From contig NZ_VLLN01000004.1 in NCBI RefSeq assembly GCF_007830735.1, positions 186,001 to 250,000 on the forward strand: DNA of 64,000 nt. Reading direction: 5' to 3'. Below, in pieces: positions 15,646-26,595 of the stretch; within the stretch, counting starts at the first letter, position 1, and every line of letters begins with the position of its first letter. This stretch comes from Geobacter argillaceus (GTDB lineage Bacteria; Desulfobacterota; Desulfuromonadia; Geobacterales; DSM-12255). The notes under the pieces were generated by a model. That model made no database searches. It was not told where the DNA came from and saw nothing but the letters and a program-made list of their open reading frames with translations. The translations under genes and the position numbers were made by a program.

Positions 15646-16896
15646 ATGGCCGAATCACCCGCCGATACCAAGCTTTTCATGGGACGCCAGCCGATCCTGG
15701 ACAGGGACCAGTCGCTGGTGGCTTACGAGCTTCTGTTTCGCTCCGCCAAGAGCCTGCTCCAGGCCAACGTGACCGATTATGCCCATGCCAGCGCCAGTGT
15801 CATTCACAGCGCCATAACCAACTTCGGCCTGAATGAACTGTTGGGGCGCCACAAGGGGTTTTTCAACGTCAGCCTTGAACTGCTGATGGATGATGCCCTG
15901 GAACTCCTTCCCCGCAACCAGGTGGTCATCGAACTCCTGGAAACCATCCAGCCAAGCGAGATTGTCGTTGCGCGTTGCAACGAATTGAAGCGAAAGGGTT
16001 TCTCCCTTGCACTTGACGATAATCTCTTCGATCCTTCATTTGCCCCGCTCTACGAACTGGTGGACATCGTCAAGGTCGACCTCCTGATGACGACCCCGGA
16101 TGCGCTCTCACCAATGGTGCAGCAATATAGTAACTGGCCCCTCACGCTCCTGGCGGAAAAGGTGGAGAATATGGAGATGTTCCAGCTCTGCCATGGGCTG
16201 GGCTTTCACCTGTTCCAGGGGTACTACTTTGCACGGCCGGTGGTGCTCAACAAGAGGCGGGTGGATGTTTCCGGCATCTCCCTCCTGAAGTTGATAGACC
16301 TGGTGATCAGTGATGCCGAGATTCAGGAGATCGAAGAGACCTTCCGGAGGAACCCGAGCCTGGCCTACAACCTGCTGCGCCTGGTAAACTCGGTGGCCAT
16401 GGGGCTTCGGGAGCGGATCAAGACCCTGCGTCATGCCATTGTGGTCCTGGGGCGCCAGCAGTTGAAGCGCTGGGCCCAACTGGCACTCTATGCCAGCAAG
16501 GGGGGGGACACCATCATGAGTCCGCTCCTGGAAGTGGCGGCCATGCGCGGCCGGTTGATGGAGCTGCTGGTCATAAAGAACGCCCAGCTCGGCATTGACC
16601 GGGAATCCGCCGAACGGGCTTTTATGACTGGTGTGCTTTCCCTCATCGACGTCCTTTTCGAGACCTCCATGGACGATGTGGTGCGGCAGCTCAACCTGGC
16701 GGACGATATTCGACAGGCCCTGCAGGGGCGTAACGGCTATCTGGGACTACTTCTCATGCTGGCCGAACGCCTCGAGGAGAGCGACTTTGCCGGTGTGCTG
16801 CCGCTGCTGGCGCAGCTGAAGGTCAAAGAGGACGTGCTCATGGCCGCACAACGGGAGGCGATCCAGTGGACCAACAACCTGGCCGAGATCGCCTGA
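15646..16896 (+). CDS. EAL and HDOD domain protein (YuxH-like)
   Basis: 416 residues from ATG 15646. The N-terminal half is an EAL-type barrel in which the EAL motif reads YELLFRS and the DDFG motif reads ALDDNLFD, so c-di-GMP hydrolysis is probably lost. The C-terminal half is an HDOD domain (about 200-400) without an HD metal pair. Such EAL-HDOD proteins act as signalling scaffolds or c-di-GMP effectors. It is monocistronic; TTG 15604 is a possible but less likely start. No membrane segment. Confidence 0.85.
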   Translation: MAESPADTKLFMGRQPILDRDQSLVAYELLFRSAKSLLQANVTDYAHASASVIHSAITNFGLNELLGRHKGFFNVSLELLMDDALELLPRNQVVIELLETIQPSEIVVARCNELKRKGFSLALDDNLFDPSFAPLYELVDIVKVDLLMTTPDALSPMVQQYSNWPLTLLAEKVENMEMFQLCHGLGFHLFQGYYFARPVVLNKRRVDVSGISLLKLIDLVISDAEIQEIEETFRRNPSLAYNLLRLVNSVAMGLRERIKTLRHAIVVLGRQQLKRWAQLALYASKGGDTIMSPLLEVAAMRGRLMELLVIKNAQLGIDRESAERAFMTGVLSLIDVLFETSMDDVVRQLNLADDIRQALQGRNGYLGLLLMLAERLEESDFAGVLPLLAQLKVKEDVLMAAQREAIQWTNNLAEIA

Positions 16897-17108
16897 AATC
16901 CAATCTTGACACCGGCTCCCCTTTTGGGGTACCTTTCTTCGTCCCACCACCTGCCGGGACTGGTGCGAAGCCGAGTTAACGCGCCGGCCTGATTGAGGCC
17001 GTAGCCGGAATTCCGAAGCTTCCGCGCGTCGTACTTCGCTCCACCATGCCACCCGCTGTTCATCTTGAGCGCACATCGTATAAAGGAATTCCGGACGGTC
17101 CCCGAGCA

Positions 17109-17864
17109 ATGAAGATCACAGCGATCATTCCTGCCCGCTTCGCCTCAACCCGTTTCGAGGGGAAGGCCCTTGCCGATATCGTGGGCAAGCCGATGGTGCA
17201 GCATGTCTACGAGCGTGCTTCCCGGGCATCCCTGGTGTCAGAGGTCATCGTCGCCACGGACGACGAGCGTATCCTTGCCGCGGTCAATGGGTTCGGCGGC
17301 CGGGTGGTCATGACCGGGAAAGGGCACGAGACCGGCACTGATCGCCTGGCAGAGGTTGCTGCAAGCCTGGACAGCGACCTGATCGTCAATGTCCAGGGCG
17401 ACGAGCCACTCATCGAGCCGGCAATGATCGACGAGGCGATCCGGCCTCTCTTGGACCAACCGTCGATCCCCATGGGGACCCTCAAGTCCCGCATCAGCAC
17501 CCTGCACGACTTCCTCAGCCCCAATGTGGTCAAGGTGGTTACGGATCGGGACGGGTTTGCCCTCTATTTTTCCCGCTCTCCGCTTCCCAACTTCCGGGAT
17601 AAGTGGCACGATCTGAAGGACGAGGCGTTCGTTTCCGGCAAGCTTCTCTGCTACAAGCATGTGGGTCTCTATGTCTTTCGCCGGGATTTCCTTCTCCGGT
17701 TCGCCCAGATGCCCCCCACCTGCCTGGAGCAGGCGGAGAAGCTGGAGCAGTTGCGGGTACTGGAGAACGGTTACCGGATCAGGGTGGTGGAGACGGAGCA
17801 TTCCTCCATTGGGGTGGATACCCCGGGTGACCTGGAAAAGGTGTTGGAAAAACTTAGAAATCTG

Positions 17865-17867
<3 letters not shown>
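17109..17867 (+). CDS. kdsB: 3-deoxy-manno-octulosonate cytidylyltransferase
   Basis: 252 residues beginning [16 protein letters not shown], the KdsB nucleotide-binding signature. It activates KDO with CTP to CMP-KDO for lipid A-core assembly in the cytoplasm. Other family segments are [11 protein letters not shown] (metal/substrate loop) and FSRSPLP. ATG 17109 is the correct start by similarity, although an in-frame TTG lies 63 nt upstream. It heads the KDO/LPS-transport/PTS block. Its TGA stop sits inside the first GTGAGGG heptamer of the downstream repeat. The 212-bp gap before it contains a CCCC-TTTT-GGGG hairpin and no clear gene. Confidence 0.95.
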
Positions 17868-19604
<1,737 letters not shown>

Positions 19605-19613
19605 GAGTCACAA

Positions 19614-20444
19614 GTGGTTAACGAAATAGCAATCGGCAACGTCACCATCGGCGGCAACCGGCCCCTGGTCCTCATTGCCGGTCCGTGCGTGATCGAGAAC
19701 GAGGCCGAGACCCTGCGCTGTGCCGAGCGGCTCAAGGCCATCACCTCTGAGCTCGGAATGCAGCTCATCTTCAAGGCCTCCTACGACAAGGCGAACCGGA
19801 CATCGGTCAGCGCCTTTCGCGGTCCGGGCATGGCCGAAGGGCTCAGGATACTGGCCAGGGTGAAGCAGGAGTACGACCTGCCACTCCTCTCCGATATCCA
19901 TGGCCTGGAGCAGGTTGCGCCGGCCGCGGAACTGCTGGATGTGCTCCAGATCCCGGCATTTCTCTGCCGTCAGACCGACCTGGTGGTTGCTGCCGGCCGG
20001 ACCGGCAGGGTGGTCAATGTCAAGAAGGGTCAGTTCCTTGCCCCGTGGGACATGGAGAACGTGGTCGGGAAACTGCGCGCCACCGGCAACGACCGGATCG
20101 TCCTGACCGAGCGTGGCGCCTCCTTTGGCTACAATAACCTGGTGGTGGATATGCGGAGCCTGCCGATTATGCGCCGGACCGGCTGTCCAGTGGTCTTCGA
20201 CGCTACCCACAGTGTCCAGCTTCCCGGCGGGCAGGGGGGCTCGTCCGGCGGCCAGCGGGAGTTCGTCGAGTTTCTTGGCCGGGCTGCCGTTGCCACCGGC
20301 ATCGACGGCATCTTCATGGAAGTGCACGAAGAGCCGGACAAGGCGCTGTGCGACGGCCCGAACTCGGTCCGCCTGGCTGACCTCACCGACCTGCTCGGTC
20401 AGCTGCTGGCCATCGATGCCATTGTGAAGGGACGTAAGGGGTAG
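19614..20444 (+). CDS. kdsA: 3-deoxy-8-phosphooctulonate synthase
   Basis: 276 residues from GTG 19614, with GGGGGAG close upstream. It condenses PEP and arabinose-5-phosphate to KDO-8-phosphate. Family motifs: LIAGPCVIE near residue 20, [30 protein letters not shown], the [14 protein letters not shown] stretch and [12 protein letters not shown]. The Cys in AGPC and the GASFG region are compatible with a metal-independent type, but this cannot be settled by eye. Second step of the KDO block, between pyrG and kdsD. Confidence 0.95.
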   Translation: MVNEIAIGNVTIGGNRPLVLIAGPCVIENEAETLRCAERLKAITSELGMQLIFKASYDKANRTSVSAFRGPGMAEGLRILARVKQEYDLPLLSDIHGLEQVAPAAELLDVLQIPAFLCRQTDLVVAAGRTGRVVNVKKGQFLAPWDMENVVGKLRATGNDRIVLTERGASFGYNNLVVDMRSLPIMRRTGCPVVFDATHSVQLPGGQGGSSGGQREFVEFLGRAAVATGIDGIFMEVHEEPDKALCDGPNSVRLADLTDLLGQLLAIDAIVKGRKG

Positions 20445-20449
20445 CCGTC

Positions 20450-21445
20450 GTGCGAAGCGGACAGGAACAACACGGTGTGGACGTCATTGCCGAGGCCAGA
20501 CGGGTTATACGCATGGAGGCGGAGGCGTTGCAGGCCCTCAGCGAGGCTATTGACGGCGAGTTTGTCCAGGCGGTGGATCTGATCCTTGGCAGCAGCGGGC
20601 GGGTGGTGGTCACGGGCATGGGAAAGTCGGGCCTGATCGGCCAGAAAATTGCCTCCACCATGGCCTCGACCGGCACCCCGGCCTTTTTTCTCCATCCGGC
20701 CGAGGGGGTGCATGGCGATCTGGGGATGATCATGAAGGGAGATGTGATCATTGCCGTCTCCAACAGCGGCGAAACCGAAGAGGTATTGCGCATCCTGCCG
20801 GTCATCAAGCGCCTTGGCAACAAGCTGATAGCCATGGCCGGGAACCCCGATTCCACGCTGGCCAGGGCCGGGGACGTCTTTCTGACAGTCGCCGTCAAGG
20901 AAGAGGCGTGCCCCCTCGGGCTGGCACCGACCTCCTCCACTACGGCCACCCTGGCCATGGGGGATGCCCTGGCCGTCTCCCTCCTGCTCAAGCGTGGCTT
21001 TCGGGCCGAGGACTTTGCCCTGTTTCACCCCGGTGGTTCGCTGGGCAAGCGCCTGATCCTGACCGTGGAAGACCTGATGCATTCCGGCGGCGAACTGCCG
21101 CTCGTTCTCGAACAGACCCTCATGCGCGAGGCGCTGTTCGTCATCACTGCCAAGGGGTTGGGGATCACCGGTGTGACCGATCCCAGTGGCGCCCTGGTGG
21201 GGGTCATTACGGACGGGGATCTGCGGCGGGCGCTGGAACGTGGCGGAGACCTGCTCAACAGTCCCGCAGCAGAACTGATGAGCCGCCGGCCCAAGCGGAT
21301 CGGGCGGTTTGATCTGGCTGCCAGCGCCCTCCAGCGCATGGAGGAATTTTCCATCACGTCGCTCTTTGTTTTTGACGATGAGCTGGCACAGCAGCCGGTG
21401 GGGATCGTGCACCTTCATGATTTGCTCAAAGCGGGGATTGCCTGA
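20450..21445 (+). CDS. kdsD: Arabinose-5-phosphate isomerase (KpsF/GutQ family)
   Basis: 331 residues from GTG 20450. The SIS sugar isomerase domain (about 35-170) has GMGKSGLIGQKIASTMASTG, HPAEGVHGDLGM and ISNSGETEE-like SNSGETEEV; two CBS domains follow (about 205-265 and 275-330). It converts ribulose-5-phosphate to arabinose-5-phosphate, the KdsA substrate. It is 5 bp after kdsA and shares the ATGA overlap with kdsC, so the four KDO enzymes are translated together. Confidence 0.94.
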   Translation: MRSGQEQHGVDVIAEARRVIRMEAEALQALSEAIDGEFVQAVDLILGSSGRVVVTGMGKSGLIGQKIASTMASTGTPAFFLHPAEGVHGDLGMIMKGDVIIAVSNSGETEEVLRILPVIKRLGNKLIAMAGNPDSTLARAGDVFLTVAVKEEACPLGLAPTSSTTATLAMGDALAVSLLLKRGFRAEDFALFHPGGSLGKRLILTVEDLMHSGGELPLVLEQTLMREALFVITAKGLGITGVTDPSGALVGVITDGDLRRALERGGDLLNSPAAELMSRRPKRIGRFDLAASALQRMEEFSITSLFVFDDELAQQPVGIVHLHDLLKAGIA

Positions 21446-21966
21446 TGAACGAACAGCGCCTCAAGCCGGTCAAGCTCCTCATTCTCGATGTGGACGGCGT
21501 CATGACCGATGGCCGGATCATCTACGACGCCAATGGGGTCGAGTCGAAGTTTTTCAACGTCAAGGACGGGCACGGCATCAAGATGCTCCAGCGGAGCGGC
21601 GTGCAGATCGGCATCATCTCCGGCCGCGAATCCATGGTGGTCACCAACCGGGCAGCCGAACTGGGGATCACCCTGGTGTACCAGAAGGCATTGAACAAGA
21701 TCGGGCCATACGAAGAGATCCTCAGGGCCACGGGGCTCCGGGACCACGAGGTCGCCTACATGGGAGACGACATCCTGGATGTGCCGGTCATGCGACGGGT
21801 TGGCTTTGCCGCTGCTCCTGCCGATGCCATGGAGGACGTGCTGCCCCATGTCCATTTCGTCACCCGGAATCGCGGCGGTTGGGGGGCGGTACGGGAGGTC
21901 TGTGACGTTCTCCTCAAGGTCCAGGGGACCTGGGACGAAGTGACGGCCCGTTACAATCTCCATTGA
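21445..21966 (+). CDS. kdsC: 3-deoxy-manno-octulosonate-8-phosphatase
   Basis: 173-residue HAD-superfamily (C0) phosphatase. Motif I is LILDVDGVMTDG, motif II is IISGRES, a Lys at QKALNK and motif III is YMGDDILDVPVM. It removes the 8-phosphate of KDO-8-P before KdsB activation, typically as a tetramer. The start overlaps the kdsD stop. An intrinsic terminator follows 39 bp downstream, separating the KDO genes from the lpt genes. Confidence 0.95.
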   Translation: MNEQRLKPVKLLILDVDGVMTDGRIIYDANGVESKFFNVKDGHGIKMLQRSGVQIGIISGRESMVVTNRAAELGITLVYQKALNKIGPYEEILRATGLRDHEVAYMGDDILDVPVMRRVGFAAAPADAMEDVLPHVHFVTRNRGGWGAVREVCDVLLKVQGTWDEVTARYNLH

Positions 21967-22004
21967 GCAGCATTGGTTGAGATCAGATGTGGAATAAAAC
22001 CGGA

Positions 22005-22041
22005 ACGCCCGCTTTCGCAGATCTGGAAGCGGGCGTTTTTT
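22005..22041 (+). terminator. Intrinsic terminator after kdsC
   Basis: Perfect 10-bp stem ACGCCCGCTT (22005-22014) / AAGCGGGCGT (22027-22036) with a 12-nt loop, followed by TTTTTT. It ends the kds transcript before the lptC promoter. Confidence 0.9.
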
Positions 22042-22133
22042 GTTTTGAAAAGCTTGAATATCCGTTGTTTTTGGGAATAGATTTTTTTAATTCAATCTTT
22101 GTGCCAACTTTGTTGTTTGCTGCCATAAAGCCC

Positions 22134-22162
22134 TTTACAGGTCACGGGGTTGATGGTATACT
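22134..22162 (+). promoter_or_regulatory. Sigma-70 promoter for lptC
   Basis: TTTACA (22134-22139), a 17-nt spacer and TATACT (22157-22162) form a strong promoter in an AT-rich gap. The expected start point (about 22169) is only some 7 nt before the lptC ATG at 22176. Confidence 0.75.
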
Positions 22163-22175
22163 CCGCCGCTGAACT

Positions 22176-22748
22176 ATGCCAAAAAACAATAAATTCAGGC
22201 ATCTTCTCGGGTGGGGACTGCTCCTTGCCGTTCTTTTCCTGAGTGTATACATCATAGTGAGGCAGCGGCATACAGGGCCGGTGAGTGATGCAACCCAGCA
22301 GGCGCCACGTGCCGAGGTGACGGTCAAGGGGGTTCGTTTCACGGAAGAGAAGGGGGGGCGGAACGTGGTCGATCTGGTGGCCGCCACCGGGGACTTCGAC
22401 CGGACCCGCAACGTGACCCGGCTTACCAAGGTGAGGCTCGTCTTTAGCGGCGAGAGATCCAGAGACACCATGACCGTGACAGCCAATGATGCCGAATACG
22501 ATAATGCCACCCGTGATGTGCGCTTGCGAGGGTCCGTGCTGGCAAAGGGGGCAAGCGGTGCCGAATTCAGGACCGAACAGCTCGAATACCTTGCCGCCAA
22601 GGGGGTTGTCAGGTCAGCCGGCCGGGTCAGCTTGGCCGACGGGAACCTCCAGGTGGAAGGGGTCGGCCTGGAGGGTACGGTGCCGGGGAGGAGTGTCAGG
22701 ATCATGCGGGAAGTGACGGCCCAAATCGGACCGGAGGGGAAGCGATGA
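22176..22748 (+). CDS. lptC: LPS export protein LptC
   Basis: 190 residues: one N-terminal membrane helix (about 9-27) and a periplasmic beta-jellyroll of the LptC/OstA type. It accepts LPS from the LptB2FG transporter and passes it to LptA. No Shine-Dalgarno sequence precedes ATG 22176 and the promoter is very close, so the mRNA may be nearly leaderless. The stop overlaps the lptA start. lptF and lptG are not in the window. Confidence 0.85.
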   Translation: MPKNNKFRHLLGWGLLLAVLFLSVYIIVRQRHTGPVSDATQQAPRAEVTVKGVRFTEEKGGRNVVDLVAATGDFDRTRNVTRLTKVRLVFSGERSRDTMTVTANDAEYDNATRDVRLRGSVLAKGASGAEFRTEQLEYLAAKGVVRSAGRVSLADGNLQVEGVGLEGTVPGRSVRIMREVTAQIGPEGKR

Positions 22749-23251
22749 TGGTCGCCTGCAAACGGCTGCTGAGCGCCGCGGCCCTGGTGACCGGCCTGCT
22801 GGCCACTGCCCATGGCGTGGAAATCCGGTCAGCTCTGCCGATACAGATCAAGTCCAATGAGCTCCTGGCCGATAGTACCAGGAAAACTGCCACGTTCACC
22901 GGCGATGTGGTGGCCCGGCAGGGCGACCTGACCATTTATGCCGACAAACTGCTGATCGTCTATGCCGAGTCGGAGCAGGAGGTCAAGCAGGCCGAGCTGT
23001 TCGGCAAGGTCAGGATCGTTCAGGGTGACCGGATCGGCCAGGCCGGACATGCCATATACGATGCCCGGCAGGGGACGATCCTGCTGGATAAGGACCCCCG
23101 GGTTTCCCAGGGGGAAAACGTCATTACCGGGGCAACGATCACCTACTTCGTGGATGACGGTCGCAGTGTGGTTACCGGAGGCGGCAGCGGGCGCGTGGAG
23201 GCCATAATTCAGCCCCGTGGCAAAAAGGCGGGGAGCAGTGCGCGTCCCTAG
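22745..23251 (+). CDS. lptA: LPS transport periplasmic protein LptA
   Basis: 168 residues with a signal peptide (about 1-25, TAHG), then the OstA-like beta-jellyroll with the typical phrases [35 protein letters not shown] and [17 protein letters not shown]. It forms the periplasmic bridge carrying LPS to the outer membrane. It overlaps lptC (ATGATGG) and lptB. Confidence 0.92.
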   Translation: MMVACKRLLSAAALVTGLLATAHGVEIRSALPIQIKSNELLADSTRKTATFTGDVVARQGDLTIYADKLLIVYAESEQEVKQAELFGKVRIVQGDRIGQAGHAIYDARQGTILLDKDPRVSQGENVITGATITYFVDDGRSVVTGGGSGRVEAIIQPRGKKAGSSARP

Positions 23252-23969
23252 GTCACTGCGGGCGGAATGCCTGCGCAAGTTCTACAGCAAGCGGCCGGTG
23301 GTGAATGGTGTCGATCTGGTGCTCCGCTCCGGAGAGGTGATCGGCCTGCTCGGACCGAACGGGGCGGGAAAGACCACCACCTTCTACATGGTCGTCGGGC
23401 TCTGTCGGCCGGACAGCGGTGCGGTGTACCTGGATGACCGGGCCATTACCGACCGCCCCATGTACCAGCGAGCCAGGCTCGGTATCAGTTATCTTCCCCA
23501 GGAACCGTCGGTGTTTCGTCAGCTGACGGTGGAGGAAAACCTGCTGGCGGTTTTGGAACTCCTCGGGCTGGATCGGTTGGAGTGCCTGCACCGGGCCGAA
23601 GAGCTCTTGACCGATTTTCGCATTACCCACATTGCCAGGAGCAAAGGCTATGCGCTTTCCGGTGGTGAGCGCCGGCGGGTGGAGATAGCCAGGGCACTGG
23701 CGACCTCGCCTGCATTTATCCTGCTGGATGAGCCGTTTGCCGGGATTGACCCCATTGCCGTCATGGATATCCAGGGGCTTATTGCGGAATTGAAGGAGCG
23801 GGGGATCGGCGTACTCATCTCCGACCACAATGTGCGCGAGACGTTGGGGGTGTGCGATAAGGCCTATATTCTCAATGCCGGTGAAGTGCTGGAATTCGGC
23901 GATCCCCAGGTCATTGCCGGAAGCCGGAAGGCGCGGGAAATATATCTCGGAGAAAAATTTCGCCTTTGA
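23238..23969 (+). CDS. lptB: LPS export ABC transporter ATP-binding protein LptB
   Basis: About 243 residues. Walker [15 protein letters not shown]-loop [18 protein letters not shown] (the LptB-type sequence), signature [10 protein letters not shown], Walker [17 protein letters not shown] and H-loop [10 protein letters not shown] are all present. It energises LPS extraction with LptF/LptG. GTG 23238 is chosen because it lies only a few residues before the conserved LRAECL; an upstream in-frame GTG at 23217 is possible. Overlaps lptA and is followed by rpoN after 65 bp. Confidence 0.93.
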   Translation: MRVPRSLRAECLRKFYSKRPVVNGVDLVLRSGEVIGLLGPNGAGKTTTFYMVVGLCRPDSGAVYLDDRAITDRPMYQRARLGISYLPQEPSVFRQLTVEENLLAVLELLGLDRLECLHRAEELLTDFRITHIARSKGYALSGGERRRVEIARALATSPAFILLDEPFAGIDPIAVMDIQGLIAELKERGIGVLISDHNVRETLGVCDKAYILNAGEVLEFGDPQVIAGSRKAREIYLGEKFRL

Positions 23970-24034
23970 CCGGTGCACCAAGCAGGCATTAACCGATCAA
24001 CCTGATAAAATTGTCATAAAAGGGATCCTCAACT

Positions 24035-25474
24035 ATGGCCATTGAGATGCGCCAACAGATGAAGCTGACGCAGCAGTTGGTGATGACTCCCCAGCTGCAG
24101 CAGGCAATCAAGCTGCTCCAGCTTTCCCGCTTGGAATTGCAGGATGTGGTTCGCCAGGAGTTGGAAGAAAACCCGGTGCTGGAGGAGACACTCGAACAGG
24201 AAGAGGCAAAGGAGGGGACACAGCTGGAACTGCAGGAACAAGAGGCCCCCCTCCAGGAAGAAAAAGATACATTCGTCGAGGTGGCTGCCGGCGAGGAAAC
24301 CCTCAAGCAGATGGACTGGGATACCTATCTGGAAGGGTATAATTACAGTGCCGGCGAGCAGTACAACGATGATGAGGATCGCCCGTCATTTGAAAATCTC
24401 CTGAGCAAAAAGGGGTCGCTGTTCGACCATCTCATCTGGCAACTAAGCCTTTCCCGGCTTGATGATCAGGAGATGAGGGTCGGTGCGGAGATCGTCGGTA
24501 ATATCGACGAGGACGGCTACTTCAGGGCTACGCTCGAAGAGGTTGCCCTCGCGTGTCAGACCTCGGAAGATGTGGTGGCGTCGGTATTGACGCGGGTGCA
24601 GGAGCTGGACCCCCCCGGTGTCGGTGCCAGGGACCTCAGGGAATGCCTGCTGCTCCAGGTAGCCCAACTGGGAATGGGGGGCAGCCTGGTCGATGCCATC
24701 ATCAGGGACCACCTCAAAGACCTGGAGACCCGCAAGTACAAACAGATTGCCAAGGCGCTGGGGGTCGAGATACAGGACATTTTCCTGGCGGCCAAGGTTA
24801 TTTCCGGTATGGACCCACGCCCCAGGCGGATCTTCGGTTCGGAGGAGACCCAGTATATTTCCCCGGACATTTTCGTCTACAAGATCGCCGACGATTACGT
24901 GGTGGTGCTGAACGACGAAGGGTTGCCCAATCTGCGGATCAGCCCGTTCTACCTGGAGTCGAAAGGCAAGGGGGGCTCGGGGACCGAGGAGTACGTGGCG
25001 GACAAGATGCGTTCGGCCATGTGGCTCATCAAGAGCATCCATCAGCGCCAGCGGACCATTTACAAGACCGCCAGGAGCATCGTCAAGTTCCAGCGGGAGT
25101 TTCTGGACAAGGGGATAGAGTACCTGAAACCCCTGGTCCTGCGTGATGTGGCGGAAGATATCGGTATGCACGAATCGACCATCAGCCGGGTGACCACGAA
25201 CAAGTACATTCACACCCCCCAGGGGCTGTTCGAGTTGAAGTACTTTTTCAACAGTGGCATTTCCACCGGCGACGGCGATTTCGTTGCTTCGGAGAGTGTC
25301 AAAAACAGGATCAAGGAGTTGGTTGAAGCGGAAGATCCGCGTAAACCTTACAGCGATCAGGCATTGGCCGAGCTTCTGTCAGCCAACAACATCAATATTG
25401 CCCGGCGTACGGTGACCAAATACCGGGAGATGCTTCGCATCGGCTCGTCATCGGAGCGCAAGAGGCTTTTCTGA
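24035..25474 (+). CDS. rpoN: RNA polymerase sigma-54 factor
   Basis: 479 residues. Region I is Gln/Leu-rich (MRQQMKLTQQLVMTPQLQQAIKLLQLS), followed by an acidic region II (about 55-120), the core-binding domain, an HTH and the C-terminal RpoN box in ARRTVTKYREMLRIGSS that reads the -24 element. It directs transcription at enhancer-dependent promoters. Its position between lptB and hpf-ptsN is conserved across many proteobacteria. Confidence 0.97.
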   Translation: MAIEMRQQMKLTQQLVMTPQLQQAIKLLQLSRLELQDVVRQELEENPVLEETLEQEEAKEGTQLELQEQEAPLQEEKDTFVEVAAGEETLKQMDWDTYLEGYNYSAGEQYNDDEDRPSFENLLSKKGSLFDHLIWQLSLSRLDDQEMRVGAEIVGNIDEDGYFRATLEEVALACQTSEDVVASVLTRVQELDPPGVGARDLRECLLLQVAQLGMGGSLVDAIIRDHLKDLETRKYKQIAKALGVEIQDIFLAAKVISGMDPRPRRIFGSEETQYISPDIFVYKIADDYVVVLNDEGLPNLRISPFYLESKGKGGSGTEEYVADKMRSAMWLIKSIHQRQRTIYKTARSIVKFQREFLDKGIEYLKPLVLRDVAEDIGMHESTISRVTTNKYIHTPQGLFELKYFFNSGISTGDGDFVASESVKNRIKELVEAEDPRKPYSDQALAELLSANNINIARRTVTKYREMLRIGSSSERKRLF

Positions 25475-25476
25475 GC

Positions 25477-25494
25477 CTGTCCCGTCAGGGACAG
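25477..25494 (+). other. Small hairpin between rpoN and hpf
   Basis: CTGTCCC-GTCA-GGGACAG, a perfect 7-bp stem right after the rpoN stop with no T-run. It probably stabilises or modulates the mRNA and does not terminate transcription. Confidence 0.4.
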
Positions 25495-25533
25495 AAGACA
25501 ACATCCACAAACCGCCACACGAAGGAGGAGATT

Positions 25534-26082
25534 ATGCAGATTGCTACCACATTCAGGCACATGGAGCCCAGTGAAGCCCTGAAGAGCTACGCTGAGGAGA
25601 AGCTGGAACGGGTTAAAAAATATATCGACGAGCCGATCGTAGCCCAGGTATACCTGACCGTGGAGAAGATCCGCCATATCGTCGAGATTACGCTGAATGC
25701 CAAGGGGATCACCATCAAGGCCTCCGAGGCGACCAACGACATGTATGCTGCCATCGATGCGGTCGTGGACAAGATGGAGCGCCAGCTGCGACGTTACAAG
25801 GAGCGGCTGAAGGACCACAAGCCGACCGCCGACAATAATCGCGGTCGTCAGGCACAGAAAACCATCGTTACGGCGGAGAGTGTCGATCAGCAGCAGGAGC
25901 CGGTCGTCATCAGGAGCGAACCGATCTCCATCAAGCCGATGTCCGTAGACGAGGCGGTCATGCAGATGGACCTGATGCACAAGGATTTTCTGGTGTTCAC
26001 CGATGCCGCGACCGAAGGGATCAACGTCATCTACCGCCGTAAAGACGGCAACTACGGCCTCATCGAGCCGGCCAGGGGGTAG
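25534..26082 (+). CDS. hpf: Ribosome hibernation-promoting factor, long form
   Basis: 182 residues, with AAGGAGGAG before ATG 25534. The N-terminal S30AE domain (about 1-100) and the C-terminal dimerisation domain (about 125-182, with PMSVDEAVMQMDLMHKDFLVFTD) are both present, as in long HPF proteins that pair 70S ribosomes into 100S dimers. It is located between rpoN and ptsN, as in many proteobacteria. Confidence 0.93.
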   Translation: MQIATTFRHMEPSEALKSYAEEKLERVKKYIDEPIVAQVYLTVEKIRHIVEITLNAKGITIKASEATNDMYAAIDAVVDKMERQLRRYKERLKDHKPTADNNRGRQAQKTIVTAESVDQQQEPVVIRSEPISIKPMSVDEAVMQMDLMHKDFLVFTDAATEGINVIYRRKDGNYGLIEPARG

Positions 26083-26098
26083 TGGGAAGGAGCGTGGG

Positions 26099-26143
26099 AT
26101 GGCGGCTGATCCGATTCCGGTACGTAGTATGGCGATATGCTGA
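26099..26143 (+). CDS. Possible 14-codon leader ORF coupled to ptsN
   Basis: ATG 26099 follows GGAAGGAG (about 26086-26093) with good spacing and encodes 14 residues (MADPIPVRSMAIC). It ends at TGA 26141-26143, which overlaps the ptsN ATG at 26137. ptsN itself has no obvious ribosome-binding site, so translation of this mini-ORF may deliver ribosomes to ptsN. Based on sequence layout only. Confidence 0.35.
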   Translation: MAADPIPVRSMAIC

Positions 26144-26595
26144 CTGACGACCTGCAGCCAGCGGCAATCATTCCGGTACTCTCTGCCAGGAACAAGGAAG
26201 ATGTTCTGGCGGAACTTGCCCAGAATGTGATTGACCGCCATCCGGCGCTCGACCGCCAGGATCTGCTTCAGATCCTGAACGAGCGCGAGAAGCTGGGAAG
26301 CACCGGTATTGGCGACGGTATCGCGATTCCCCACGGGAAACTGCGGCAGGTGAACGAGTTGATCTGTGCTTTCGGTAGAAGCCCGGAGGGTGTGGATTTC
26401 AGCTCTTTGGACGGAAGGCCGGTTCATCTGTTCTTCCTCCTCGTTGCCCCGGAAAATGCCGCCGCAGTACATCTGAAGGCCCTGGCGCGGATCTCGCGCA
26501 TTCTACGGGACCCGGCAGTACGCAACGCCCTGATGGCTGCCGACGATGTCCGGGAGCTATTCCGGATTTTCCAGGAACAGGATAATCGGTTTTGA
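26137..26595 (+). CDS. ptsN: PTS IIA-like nitrogen regulatory protein
   Basis: 152 residues of the EIIA-Ntr/fructose type. The phosphorylation site is His 66 in GIAIPHGKL. The protein is probably phosphorylated by HPr and signals carbon, nitrogen or potassium status; it has no partner EIIB/EIIC sugar permease here. It is next to rpoN-hpf and overlaps hprK by 4 nt. Confidence 0.92.
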   Translation: MLTDDLQPAAIIPVLSARNKEDVLAELAQNVIDRHPALDRQDLLQILNEREKLGSTGIGDGIAIPHGKLRQVNELICAFGRSPEGVDFSSLDGRPVHLFFLLVAPENAAAVHLKALARISRILRDPAVRNALMAADDVRELFRIFQEQDNRF

